From assembly GCA_018817865.1 (NCBI GenBank), contig JAHITG010000126.1, positions 1 to 6,369 on the forward strand: a stretch of DNA of 6,369 bases, in the 5' to 3' direction. Within the stretch, counting starts at the first letter, position 1, and each line of letters opens with the position of its first letter. Made by a program: the position numbers and the translations under genes. The notes beneath the pieces were generated by a model. That model worked only from the letters and a program-made list of their open reading frames with translations, was not told where the DNA came from and made no database searches. Shown here piece after piece: positions 1 to 5,745 of this stretch. Source of the stretch: Spirochaetota bacterium (GTDB lineage Bacteria > Spirochaetota > JAHITG01).

Positions 1-1
1 T

Positions 2-190
2 AAAATGCTGAAATATGTCCCCTTGATCATTCTAAGTATTAACCAGTTTATTCCTCAGAAAGATACACCTTTCGAAGAGTATCCCTATCCGGACAGGCGT
101 ATCATTAAACAGTATGTAAAATTATTAAAAAAAGAGCTTGCTTATGTAGGGAACATTAAACTGCACTTTTATATTGACAAACAATTATAA
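2..190 (+). CDS. 3' end of a probable radical SAM family enzyme (partial)
   Basis: The reading frame is open from the window edge and stops with TAA at 188-190, so this is most likely the last ~62 codons of a longer gene. The ATG at 5 has no visible ribosome site and need not be the start. The segment SINQFIPQKDTPFEEYP resembles the 'S-V-N-P-F-I-P-K-P-H-T-P-F' block near the end of the TIM-barrel in B12-binding and MiaB-like radical SAM enzymes. It is followed by a helix (RRIIKQYVKLLKKEL) and a beta-like stretch (GNIKLHFYID), as in those enzymes. The CxxxCxxC cluster motif would lie upstream, outside the window. The protein ends about 40 residues after the TPF motif, whereas many such enzymes continue considerably further. 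The assignment rests on one motif and is tentative; substrate and reaction cannot be told. Confidence 0.5.
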   Translation, partial: KMLKYVPLIILSINQFIPQKDTPFEEYPYPDRRIIKQYVKLLKKELAYVGNIKLHFYIDKQL

Positions 191-199
191 TGGTATACT
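174..199 (+). promoter_or_regulatory. Possible promoter for the STAS gene, short spacer
   Basis: TTGACA at 174-179 and TATACT at 194-199 are separated by 14 bases, shorter than the usual 16-18. Both boxes lie around the end of the upstream reading frame. A start about 7 bases after the -10 would fall at about 206, almost at the STAS ATG (209), giving a nearly leaderless message. This would fit the absence of an SD sequence there. A TATAAT at 186-191 is too close to the -35 box to pair with it. Alternatively the gene is simply co-transcribed with the upstream gene. Confidence 0.3.
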
Positions 200-208
200 A
201 TCAATTTT

Positions 209-550
209 ATGAAAACAGAATTTAAAAAAGATCCCAGATCCAATGATGTAGCTGTAGTGAGGCTGGATGGACGGCTTGATGCACAAAATGCAGATGCTAT
301 TGAAGAAGAACTTATCAGTATTATCGATAAAGAATATATTTATCTTATCATAGACATGAAGAAGATCAATTATCTCGGCAGCTGCGGTATCAGGATCTTT
401 CTGGGGATCATTAACAAGCTGAATGAATTAAAAGGTAAGATTAAATTCCTGAATATGTCGGATACGGGAAAGAAGATCCTGGAGGCTATGGAGATATTGA
501 ACAGGTTTGACCTGTATAAAGATGAAGAAGAAGCCCTGAGATCATTTTAA
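209..550 (+). CDS. STAS-domain protein, anti-sigma factor antagonist type
   Basis: This 113-residue protein is a single STAS domain, the size of SpoIIAA and RsbV. Such proteins bind an anti-sigma or other serine kinase/switch protein in the cytoplasm and are controlled by phosphorylation of one serine. The N-terminal block VVRLDGRLDAQNADAIEEEL (17-36) matches the family strand-helix with its G-x-(L/I)-D motif. The block IIDMKKINYLGSCGIRIFL (47-65) holds the phospho-acceptor loop. Ser58 aligns with SpoIIAA Ser58 and RsbV Ser56. The usual D-S-(S/T)-G is G-S-C-G here, so the preceding Asp is Gly57. The start follows the upstream stop by 18 bases in the same frame and has no SD sequence, which suggests either reinitiation or a near-leaderless message. 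No kinase or phosphatase partner gene is visible, so the pathway is unknown. Confidence 0.9.
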   Translation: MKTEFKKDPRSNDVAVVRLDGRLDAQNADAIEEELISIIDKEYIYLIIDMKKINYLGSCGIRIFLGIINKLNELKGKIKFLNMSDTGKKILEAMEILNRFDLYKDEEEALRSF

Positions 551-556
551 GAATCG

Positions 557-611
557 TAAGAATCGGGACAGGTACAATACTTAAAAAGTATTGTACCTGT
601 CCCGATTCTTA
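557..611. repeat. Perfect 26-bp inverted repeat with 3-base loop
   Basis: Arms 557-582 and 586-611 are exact reverse complements around an AAA loop (583-585). The arm contains the core CGGGACAGGTACAATACTT. The outer 9 bases, TAAGAATCG, occur twice in tandem on the left (548-556 and 557-565), and the first copy begins with the STAS stop codon TAA. The RNA would form a very stable hairpin, but no T-run follows on either strand, so it is not a standard intrinsic terminator. It may still protect or end the STAS message. The GGGAC-A-GGT core recalls REP/MITE-like elements and resembles the core of the element at 1759-1973. Confidence 0.85.
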
Positions 612-627
612 AAAAGGCATAAAAAGC

Positions 628-667
628 AAAAGCCGGCCCACCCTCATCGGGTGAGCCGGCTTTTTTT
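628..667. terminator. Bidirectional intrinsic terminator between STAS gene and flaB
   Basis: The 7-bp GC-rich stem AGCCGGC (631-637) with GCCGGCT (655-661) continues, after one C/A mismatch (638/654), as five more pairs (639-643 with 649-653) closed by the loop TCATC. On the + strand it is followed by seven T (661-667). On the - strand the flanking A residues (617-631) give a TTTTGCTTTTT tract. It lies about 35 bases past the flaB stop and 80 bases past the STAS stop, so it can end transcription of both convergent genes. Confidence 0.9.
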
Positions 668-701
668 GTCCAAAGCGGTTTGTAGTACTTTATAATTATG
701 G

Positions 702-1559
702 TTAGCCAAGCAACTGTAATATTGTCTGTGGCTTAAGATTAGCCTGTGCCAGCATAGCTGTGCCGGAACGAGCCAGTATCTGATTTTTAACAAAATCAAC
801 CATCTCTTCAGCCATATCAACATCTCTTATCCTGGATTCTGAAGCTGTGGTGTTCTCATAAGCGTTCAGTAATCCTTCAGAAGCATATTCGAGCCTGTTT
901 TGATAAGCACCCAGGTCAGCTCTCTGTTTAGAGATCTTCTGCAGTGCCTGATCAATGATACCGATAGCAGCATTGGCTTTCTCAGGAGTTGAAAGGGAGA
1001 TGAACTCTCCGTTAGGTTTTCGCATGTCTAATCCGCGAGCAGTCATAGTTCCAACATAAACTCTTTCTCTCTGATCCTTGTTAGGACCGATGTGGAACCA
1101 CATACTTGCCAGAGGTATCCCACCGACGTTAGGATTAGCAAATCGTCCGGTCAGCATGTTCATTGTGTTGAACTGACCCTGGGAAGCAACTCTGTCGATC
1201 TCGTCGATCAAAGCAGATACTTCAACCTGGATTTGCATCCTGTCTTCCGGAGTATAGACACCGTTTGAGGACTGGATGGATAATTCTCTCAGCCTGTGCA
1301 GTATGTCCTGAGATTCCTGAAGGTACCCTTCAGTAGTCTGGATGAAAGAAATTCCGTCTTCGGCATTTCTCTCAGCCTGGCGAAGACCCCTGATCTGGCC
1401 TCTCATTTTTTCAGAGACAGCTAAACCAGAAGCGTCGTCTCCGGCCCTGTTGATACGATAGCCGGATGAAAGCTTTTCGATGTTTTTGGAAACATCCCAA
1501 CCGTTGAATTTTAACACTCTGTGAGCGTTAATAGCAGATAAGTTGTGATTAATAATCAT
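702..1559 (-). CDS. flaB: Flagellin, periplasmic flagellar filament core protein FlaB
   Basis: This 285-residue flagellin forms the core of the spirochaete periplasmic flagellar filament. The N-terminal D0/D1 region (1-140) has MIINHNLSAINAHR, the block LSSGYRINRAGDDASGLAVS (30-49) and the helix ending QGQFNTMNMLTGRF. The C-terminal helices (about 195-285) include KQRADLGAYQNRLEY and ESRIRDVDMAEEM. The central part is short and has no D2/D3 domains; ASMWFHIGPNKDQRERVYVGTMTA (151-174) is the spirochaete FlaB signature. There is no cysteine and no signal peptide, as expected for export through the flagellar type III system. The ATG is fixed by AAGGAGG (1572 to 1566) six bases upstream. The gene stands alone, with a sigma-28-like promoter, a leader hairpin and a terminator. 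Family assignment is secure; which FlaB paralogue it is cannot be told. Confidence 0.97.
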   Translation of the reverse strand: MIINHNLSAINAHRVLKFNGWDVSKNIEKLSSGYRINRAGDDASGLAVSEKMRGQIRGLRQAERNAEDGISFIQTTEGYLQESQDILHRLRELSIQSSNGVYTPEDRMQIQVEVSALIDEIDRVASQGQFNTMNMLTGRFANPNVGGIPLASMWFHIGPNKDQRERVYVGTMTARGLDMRKPNGEFISLSTPEKANAAIGIIDQALQKISKQRADLGAYQNRLEYASEGLLNAYENTTASESRIRDVDMAEEMVDFVKNQILARSGTAMLAQANLKPQTILQLLG

Positions 1560-1565
1560 TTTCTT

Positions 1566-1572
1566 CCTCCTT
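1566..1572 (-). promoter_or_regulatory. flaB Shine-Dalgarno AAGGAGG, possible second CsrA site
   Basis: AAGGAGG reads from 1572 to 1566 on the - strand, six bases before the flaB ATG, and is the strongest ribosome site in the window. It contains A-GGA, the minimal CsrA recognition core. It lies about 22 bases downstream of the GGA in the leader hairpin loop. CsrA bound at both sites would block ribosome access, as shown for B. subtilis hag. The SD role is clear from sequence; CsrA binding is inference. Confidence 0.8.
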
Positions 1573-1581
1573 GAAGAATTT

Positions 1582-1603
1582 CAGAAGGCATCCTTGCCTT
1601 CTG
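1582..1603 (-). promoter_or_regulatory. flaB leader hairpin with CsrA-type loop
   Basis: On the - strand, CAGAAGGC (1603-1596) and GCCTTCTG (1589-1582) form a perfect 8-bp stem closing the hexaloop AAGGAT (1595-1590). The loop and its closing bases read CAAGGATG, which matches the central part of the selected CsrA consensus RUACARGGAUGU, with GGA exposed in the loop as CsrA prefers. The hairpin ends 22 bases before the ATG and leaves the SD free. The structure is read directly from sequence; the CsrA role is inferred from the site match and from known CsrA control of flagellin in Bacillus and of FlaB in Borrelia. Confidence 0.65.
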
Positions 1604-1669
1604 TTGATATTCAAACTAAGTTTTTAGACTTTTTCATCTCCTCATCAAATGGATTACTCTCTAATCAAT

Positions 1670-1697
1670 ATATCGTCACAGTAACAAAATAACTTAA
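1670..1697 (-). promoter_or_regulatory. Sigma-28 (FliA-type) promoter of flaB
   Basis: On the - strand, GACGATAT (1677 to 1670) matches the sigma-28 -10 box GCCGATAA at six of eight positions. TAAG (1696 to 1693), 15 bases upstream, matches the -35 core TAAA at three of four; read as TTAAGTTA (1697-1690) it fits the longer form TAAAGTTT with a 12-base gap. Transcription would begin near 1663, giving a leader of about 100 bases that includes the CsrA-type hairpin. A very AT-rich stretch (about 1698-1735) lies directly upstream and could act as an UP-like element. Sigma-28 control of flagellin is standard; this assignment rests on sequence match only. Confidence 0.55.
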
Positions 1698-1758
1698 CAT
1701 ATTTTTTTAATTTTTTAATTTTATGATAAAAAAGCGAGAGGGGAATTATTTAATAGGG

Positions 1759-1973
1759 TAAAAGGGGACGGTGGGTGACTTTGTGACATCTGTTGAACTG
1801 AAAAAACGTATTTCATAATATTAAGTTTGAGAAATTAACAGAAAGTATATATTTATTATAATTATAATAAGATATCTTTTGAAATTTCAGCATTTTTGTA
1901 TGGTTTATAAATACCATAATTATGGCTGATCTAAAAAAAATAATGTCACAAAGTCATCCACCGTCCCCTTTTA
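1759..1973. mobile_element. 215-bp MITE-like element with 30-bp terminal inverted repeats
   Basis: Left end 1759-1788 and right end 1944-1973 are reverse complements over 30 bases with one mismatch (G1775 against T1957, a G-U pair in RNA). The arm begins TAAAAGGGGACGGTGGGTGA. The 155-bp interior is very AT-rich and encodes no convincing protein, though it contains the palindrome CCATAATTATGG (1914-1925). The 8-mer TTTAATAG occurs at 1749-1756 just outside the left end and at 1970-1977 across the right end; it could be a target duplication but overlaps the right repeat, and a third copy lies at 1984-1991. No transposase is present, so mobilisation would need one elsewhere. It fills most of the gap between the flaB promoter and the M23 gene. 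A large REP-type palindrome is the alternative. Confidence 0.65.
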
Positions 1974-2039
1974 ATAGAAGAGGTTTAATAGCAATAAGTG
2001 AATATTCTTTTTCTGTGTCTTTCTGTGGCTGTAAATCAA

Positions 2040-3047
2040 TTACCAGAGGAACAAAGCCGGGTTCATGGGTTTGTCCTTATACCAGACGCGGAAGTCAAGG
2101 TGGGGCCCGGTGGACCGTCCGGTGTTTCCTCCTTTTCCAATGATCTGGCCCTGGCTTACCTTCTGTCCTGTTTTTACATAGATCTTTGAAAGGTGGCCGT
2201 AAGAGGTCATATATCCGTTGTAATGTTTTATTTTTACATATTTCCCGTAACCGCTGACCCATCCGGCTGATACAACAACACCGTCATTTGATGCCCCCAC
2301 CGGTTGGCCTACATACACTTTTATATCCAGCCCGTAATGGAATTTCCTCTTCTTCAGGATCGGATGGAACCTGTTTCCGAAAGCAGATGTGTATCTCCCT
2401 CCTAAAGGAGATTGAAGGGCGTCTCTCATCTCGTACATTTCTTTCATATCCGCTGTTAAAAATTTCGGTCTGGCATCGGGAATGAATAAAACATCGCCTT
2501 CTCTCAGCGGTGCAAAGAGTTTTTTAAAGATATTTCTCTTGTTCGCTTTCTCAATAATTTTAATAGACAGATCATAGGTCCTTGCAACTGAAGTGATATT
2601 TTCTCCTTTCTGAATGATATGTATGGCTCCCTGGCGGTTGCATACGATCAGCTTTTCATCGATCGCTGCGTACAGATTTTTAAGATAAGGGTTGATCCCG
2701 ATGATCGTGTCGATATTGACCTGATTGGTTTTTGCGATCCCCCAGTAGTTCTCTCCTTTTTCTACAGTATAGATATAAAAATTAAAATCCAGTTTTTTAA
2801 GTTTATGGTACAGATCTTCCTGGAATTCATACTTGGCTTCACGAGCCTCTATATCCGGGAAGACGATGTAGGAATAGTCTGTTTTCCCGGGAAATTTTAT
2901 AGTGCTTATCAGAATATTATTAAGGAACATGATCACAATAAAAAAAAGGATAAGAAAGGATAAGAGCGAGTTGTTCCTGTATATCAATTTCACATTCTTC
3001 AGGATTGCAGGATAAAGAGGATTTTTAAATATTTTTTTTAACTGCAT
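2040..3047 (-). CDS. Membrane-anchored LysM/M23 peptidase-like protein, HLD variant
   Basis: This 335-residue protein has a basic N-terminus, one membrane segment (about 29-49, SLLSFLILFFIVIMFLNNILI) and two LysM-like peptidoglycan-binding segments (about 92-136, YTVEKGENYWGIA; 143-190, HIIQKGENITSVA). The C-terminal M23/LytM domain spans about 213-335, so the bulk should face the periplasm. M23 enzymes are zinc endopeptidases cutting peptidoglycan cross-bridges. Visible motifs are FGNRFHPI (223-230), HYGLD with metal ligands His237 and Asp241, YGHLS with His285, and GNTGRSTGPHLDF. The last normally reads HLH; here it is His316-Leu-Asp318, so the third metal ligand is Asp. The enzyme may be active with an Asp ligand or may be a regulator like NlpD/EnvC. 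The ATG has AAGGAG eight bases upstream, inside the malic enzyme gene, and overlaps that gene by 23 bp. Confidence 0.9.
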   Translation of the reverse strand: MQLKKIFKNPLYPAILKNVKLIYRNNSLLSFLILFFIVIMFLNNILISTIKFPGKTDYSYIVFPDIEAREAKYEFQEDLYHKLKKLDFNFYIYTVEKGENYWGIAKTNQVNIDTIIGINPYLKNLYAAIDEKLIVCNRQGAIHIIQKGENITSVARTYDLSIKIIEKANKRNIFKKLFAPLREGDVLFIPDARPKFLTADMKEMYEMRDALQSPLGGRYTSAFGNRFHPILKKRKFHYGLDIKVYVGQPVGASNDGVVVSAGWVSGYGKYVKIKHYNGYMTSYGHLSKIYVKTGQKVSQGQIIGKGGNTGRSTGPHLDFRVWYKDKPMNPALFLW

Positions 3048-4173
3048 CTGCTACTCTCCTTGAAACATTTTTATCAGTTGCATCAGGAATAAAATATTTA
3101 TGGGATAGATTTTTTTCAGGGATCATGTTGGCAATGGCTTCAGCAGCTGCTTTTTTCATTTTAAAAGTTATCTTTTTAGCTTTAGCTTCCAGTGTACCCT
3201 TAAAAATACCGGGGAAGGCCAGAAGGTTATTGATCTGGTTTGGGAAATCACTCCTTCCTGTTGCAACCAGTTTTGCACCCCATTGTTTTGCCAGGTCCGG
3301 CTTGATCTCCGGAGTGGGATTAGCAAGGGCAAAAATAACAGGATCACTGTTCATTGATCTTATCGACTCTTTTTTCAGGATATTTCCGACGGATACTCCA
3401 ATAAAGACATCGGCTCCTTTCAGCGCATCATGTAAACTTCCCGTTATCATTTTCCTGTTTGTCTTTTTTGCGATCTTCTTCTTGACAGCATTCATGGATT
3501 GGGGCCTTTTTTGGGAAATGATTCCTTTGCTGTCGCACAAGATTATATCTTTTATTTTATTAGCCAGTAAAAATTCCGTAATAGCAATTCCCGCGGCACC
3601 GGCCCCGTTGATCACAACTTTTATTTCTTCGCGTTTTTTCTTTACAAGTTTTAATGCGTTACAAAGTCCTGCATAGACCACTACGGCTGTTCCGTGCTGG
3701 TCATCATGAAATATCGGAATATCCAGTGATTCGATCAGTTTTTTTTCGATCTCAAAACATCTTGGAGCAGAGATGTCCTCAAGGTTGATCCCGCCAAAGG
3801 CCGGAGAAATATGAATGACCGTCCGGACGATCTCATTTACATCTTTTGTATTAAGGCAGATCGGAACCGCGTTAACGTCGCCAAATTCTTTGAATAGGAT
3901 CGCCTTTCCTTCCATTACAGGAAGAGCAGCTTCAGGCCCTATATCACCAAGTCCAAGAACAGCAGTACCGTCCGTTACTATAGCTATTGTGTTTTTTTTA
4001 ATGGTATAGTCATATACTTTTTTCTTCTGCCTGTGGATCTCAAGGCAGGGGTAAGCAACTCCGGGTGTGTAAAGTAAAGGCAGGTTCTGCTTTGTCACCG
4101 TCTCTTTGCTTACAATATTTAGTTTTCCATTCATCTTTTTATGTAATTTTAATGAGGCCTGTTTAATGTTCAT
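3025..4173 (-). CDS. Malic enzyme (oxaloacetate-decarboxylating malate dehydrogenase, short form)
   Basis: This 382-residue enzyme converts malate to pyruvate and CO2 while reducing NAD or NADP. It is cytoplasmic and links C4 acids to pyruvate. The N-terminal malic domain has YTPGVAYPC with the catalytic Tyr35, TDGTAVLGLGDIGPEAALPV (67-86) with the catalytic Lys90 in the following MEGK, EDISAPRCFEIE with metal ligands Glu132/Asp133, and FHDDQHGTA with Asp158. The Rossmann domain begins with INGAGAAGIA (188-197); ALANPTPEI (282-290) and ATGRSDFPNQINN (304-316) follow. The length fits short bacterial malic enzymes without the phosphotransacetylase-like domain of E. coli MaeB. Coenzyme preference cannot be decided. 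The ATG is preceded by AAAGGAT (4187 to 4181). It lies 51 bases after the exported-protein gene and overlaps the M23 gene, so it is probably in the same operon. Confidence 0.96.
   Translation of the reverse strand: MNIKQASLKLHKKMNGKLNIVSKETVTKQNLPLLYTPGVAYPCLEIHRQKKKVYDYTIKKNTIAIVTDGTAVLGLGDIGPEAALPVMEGKAILFKEFGDVNAVPICLNTKDVNEIVRTVIHISPAFGGINLEDISAPRCFEIEKKLIESLDIPIFHDDQHGTAVVVYAGLCNALKLVKKKREEIKVVINGAGAAGIAITEFLLANKIKDIILCDSKGIISQKRPQSMNAVKKKIAKKTNRKMITGSLHDALKGADVFIGVSVGNILKKESIRSMNSDPVIFALANPTPEIKPDLAKQWGAKLVATGRSDFPNQINNLLAFPGIFKGTLEAKAKKITFKMKKAAAEAIANMIPEKNLSHKYFIPDATDKNVSRRVADAVKKNI
3056..3061 (-). promoter_or_regulatory. Ribosome site of the M23 gene inside the malic enzyme gene
   Basis: AAGGAG (3061 to 3056) lies eight bases before the M23 ATG and within the last codons of the malic enzyme gene. 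Ribosomes finishing malic enzyme would pass over it, so translation of the two genes is probably coupled. Confidence 0.7.
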
Positions 4174-4224
4174 CTTATTTATCCTTTTAAATAGTTTTAA
4201 TGTGCTGAATTAAGCTTACCATTG

Positions 4225-5745
4225 TTACTGAATATTATAATCACCGAAATACTGGTTAGTGATCGGTTTAAGGGTCTTTAAATAAGCACTTCTGATGTTC
4301 TCTTTTACATGTTTTTTTCTATACGAGATAGTTATTACTTTCTGTTCGTAAGGGTAAAGGATGAACTTGTAATAGATCTTTTTTGTGTAATTATAAAAAT
4401 CCTTGAAGAACTCTACTCCTTTGATCTTATGATAATAGTTCCAGCTGATCCCATATCCTGTATTCAGATTTACAAAGCTGTCCACATTACTTTTATACTG
4501 GTCCGTAAATCCTTTATTATAGGGATAGAAAGCGAACTGGTTTTTCAGTTCTGTGAGTGTGTGAAAAAGAGAAGGTGAAAATTTATTCTCTATTACGATT
4601 GTAACAGAACATGTTCGTTTGTAATTATTCTTTATTTTATAACTTAACATCAGTTTTTTGTTTTGCAGTATAATATTTTTTTCAATATCAAGATTACTGT
4701 CAGAGTCATATTTGAATATAAGACCGTTATCAAATTTAAAATAGCTGATATTGTTGATATTGACCGGAATGGAATTATTTTTATTATGAATATATATTTT
4801 TTCTATGAAGGAATCAAAGTTTATCAAGCAGACCCCCTGGGGGTACAAGAACCATTTTTTCAAATAGCCTGTTGAAGAATCGAATGTAAAAAAATTATCC
4901 CTATCAAAGAGTGTAATGTATTTCTTTTTGTTGATATTGTATTCCATGCTTGAAACATTATATTTTTTAATAACATTGGTGGTTAATGGAAAGAGGTTCA
5001 GCATCAGGTCATTGATGTGGCTGAATAATTTTATGGTGAAGAGTGTATACGACAGATCAAAGATCCTGGTTTCAGGTTGTGATAACTTCTTTTGTGTTTT
5101 CAAAGAGTAGATCAGGTCTATGAAGCTGTTGATCTGGCTTTTTGTTGCGGAGTACCGTTTGTCTGCATGAATATAAAAGTTATACTGAACGGTTCTGTAT
5201 TTATCCAGTATCATTAATAATTTGTTGAATTTATTGGATAATAAAAGAGACAGATCTATTTTAAAATTCAGATTTCTTTCTATGTTATTCTGAATGATAG
5301 TATCCAGAATAACATCAAGCTCTTTGAAATTCAGGATGTTTATATATGATTCCTTTTTACTGACCGGAACAACATCATACCTCGTCCCGATATGGGAGAA
5401 TATTTTTTTATCCGTTTCTTGCTGCATTGTATGGAACCATTTTTTTTGAGCTGAAGGGACCGGAAGATTCTCTTCTTTTTTAAAAAGCCTGATATTGCTC
5501 GATGCAATGTTGTTTTTCAGTTTTTGTAGTACTTCGCTTTTACTCCAGTTCAAATAGATGAGAATAAGAGGATTATACTCAACATAAAGGTTTACATTGG
5601 CAGGTTTTTGGCTGATGAGTGAATCAAAAGTAGAAAAGGTGATGAAATTATAATCAATAAAAAAATCTACCTGAACTGCATTACAGGGTATAATGCAGTT
5701 CAGGATAGAAAAAAGTATTACTAAAAATGTAATAGAGTTTTTCAC
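4225..5745 (-). CDS. Exported protein of unknown function, possible GH57-like C-terminal beta-sandwich
   Basis: I do not recognise this 506-residue protein with confidence. It has a signal peptide (1-23: Lys2, hydrophobic core 5-19, probable signal peptidase I cut after Cys-Asn-Ala23), so it should be periplasmic or outside the cell. Neither Cys17 nor Cys21 has a good lipobox. Residues 60-260 look mostly helical. Residues 290-480 look beta-rich. The segment LDIEKNIILQNKKLMLSYKI and the following N...VTIVIEN (about 352-387) resembles the C-terminal beta-sandwich of GH57-type amylase/4-alpha-glucanotransferase proteins, where 'K-x-(I/Y)-x-L ... L-x-L-x-Y-x-(I/L)-x-N ... E-N/L' recurs. That is an inference from pattern. 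No catalytic motif is evident. Composition is extremely rich in K, N, I, F and Y. The start is GTG, sharing its first base with the secG stop (TAGTG), and there is no SD, so translation depends on secG. Confidence 0.85.
   Translation of the reverse strand: MKNSITFLVILFSILNCIIPCNAVQVDFFIDYNFITFSTFDSLISQKPANVNLYVEYNPLILIYLNWSKSEVLQKLKNNIASSNIRLFKKEENLPVPSAQKKWFHTMQQETDKKIFSHIGTRYDVVPVSKKESYINILNFKELDVILDTIIQNNIERNLNFKIDLSLLLSNKFNKLLMILDKYRTVQYNFYIHADKRYSATKSQINSFIDLIYSLKTQKKLSQPETRIFDLSYTLFTIKLFSHINDLMLNLFPLTTNVIKKYNVSSMEYNINKKKYITLFDRDNFFTFDSSTGYLKKWFLYPQGVCLINFDSFIEKIYIHNKNNSIPVNINNISYFKFDNGLIFKYDSDSNLDIEKNIILQNKKLMLSYKIKNNYKRTCSVTIVIENKFSPSLFHTLTELKNQFAFYPYNKGFTDQYKSNVDSFVNLNTGYGISWNYYHKIKGVEFFKDFYNYTKKIYYKFILYPYEQKVITISYRKKHVKENIRSAYLKTLKPITNQYFGDYNIQ

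Noticed and set aside
1932..1960. T-run on the - strand after the right arm of the element, as a terminator for the M23 operon
   Set aside because: The T-run is preceded by only a single arm of the long inverted repeat and no local GC-rich stem, so a standard terminator is not supported.
1922..2189. Two + strand open frames of 63-73 codons
   Set aside because: They start in or near the right arm of the inverted-repeat element and run antisense into the M23 gene; the sequences look non-biological and no ribosome site is present.
3125..3676. 183-codon open frame on the + strand
   Set aside because: It lies wholly antisense to the well-supported malic enzyme gene, has no SD, and reads as a hydrophobic shadow of conserved codons.
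4309..5110. Several + strand open frames of 64-89 codons
   Set aside because: All are antisense to the 506-residue exported protein, and AT-rich antisense frames stay open by chance.
5682..5745. Lipoprotein signal in the 506-residue protein (Cys17 or Cys21)
   Set aside because: Neither ILNC nor IIPC fits the lipobox well, and a signal peptidase I site after CNA is a better reading.
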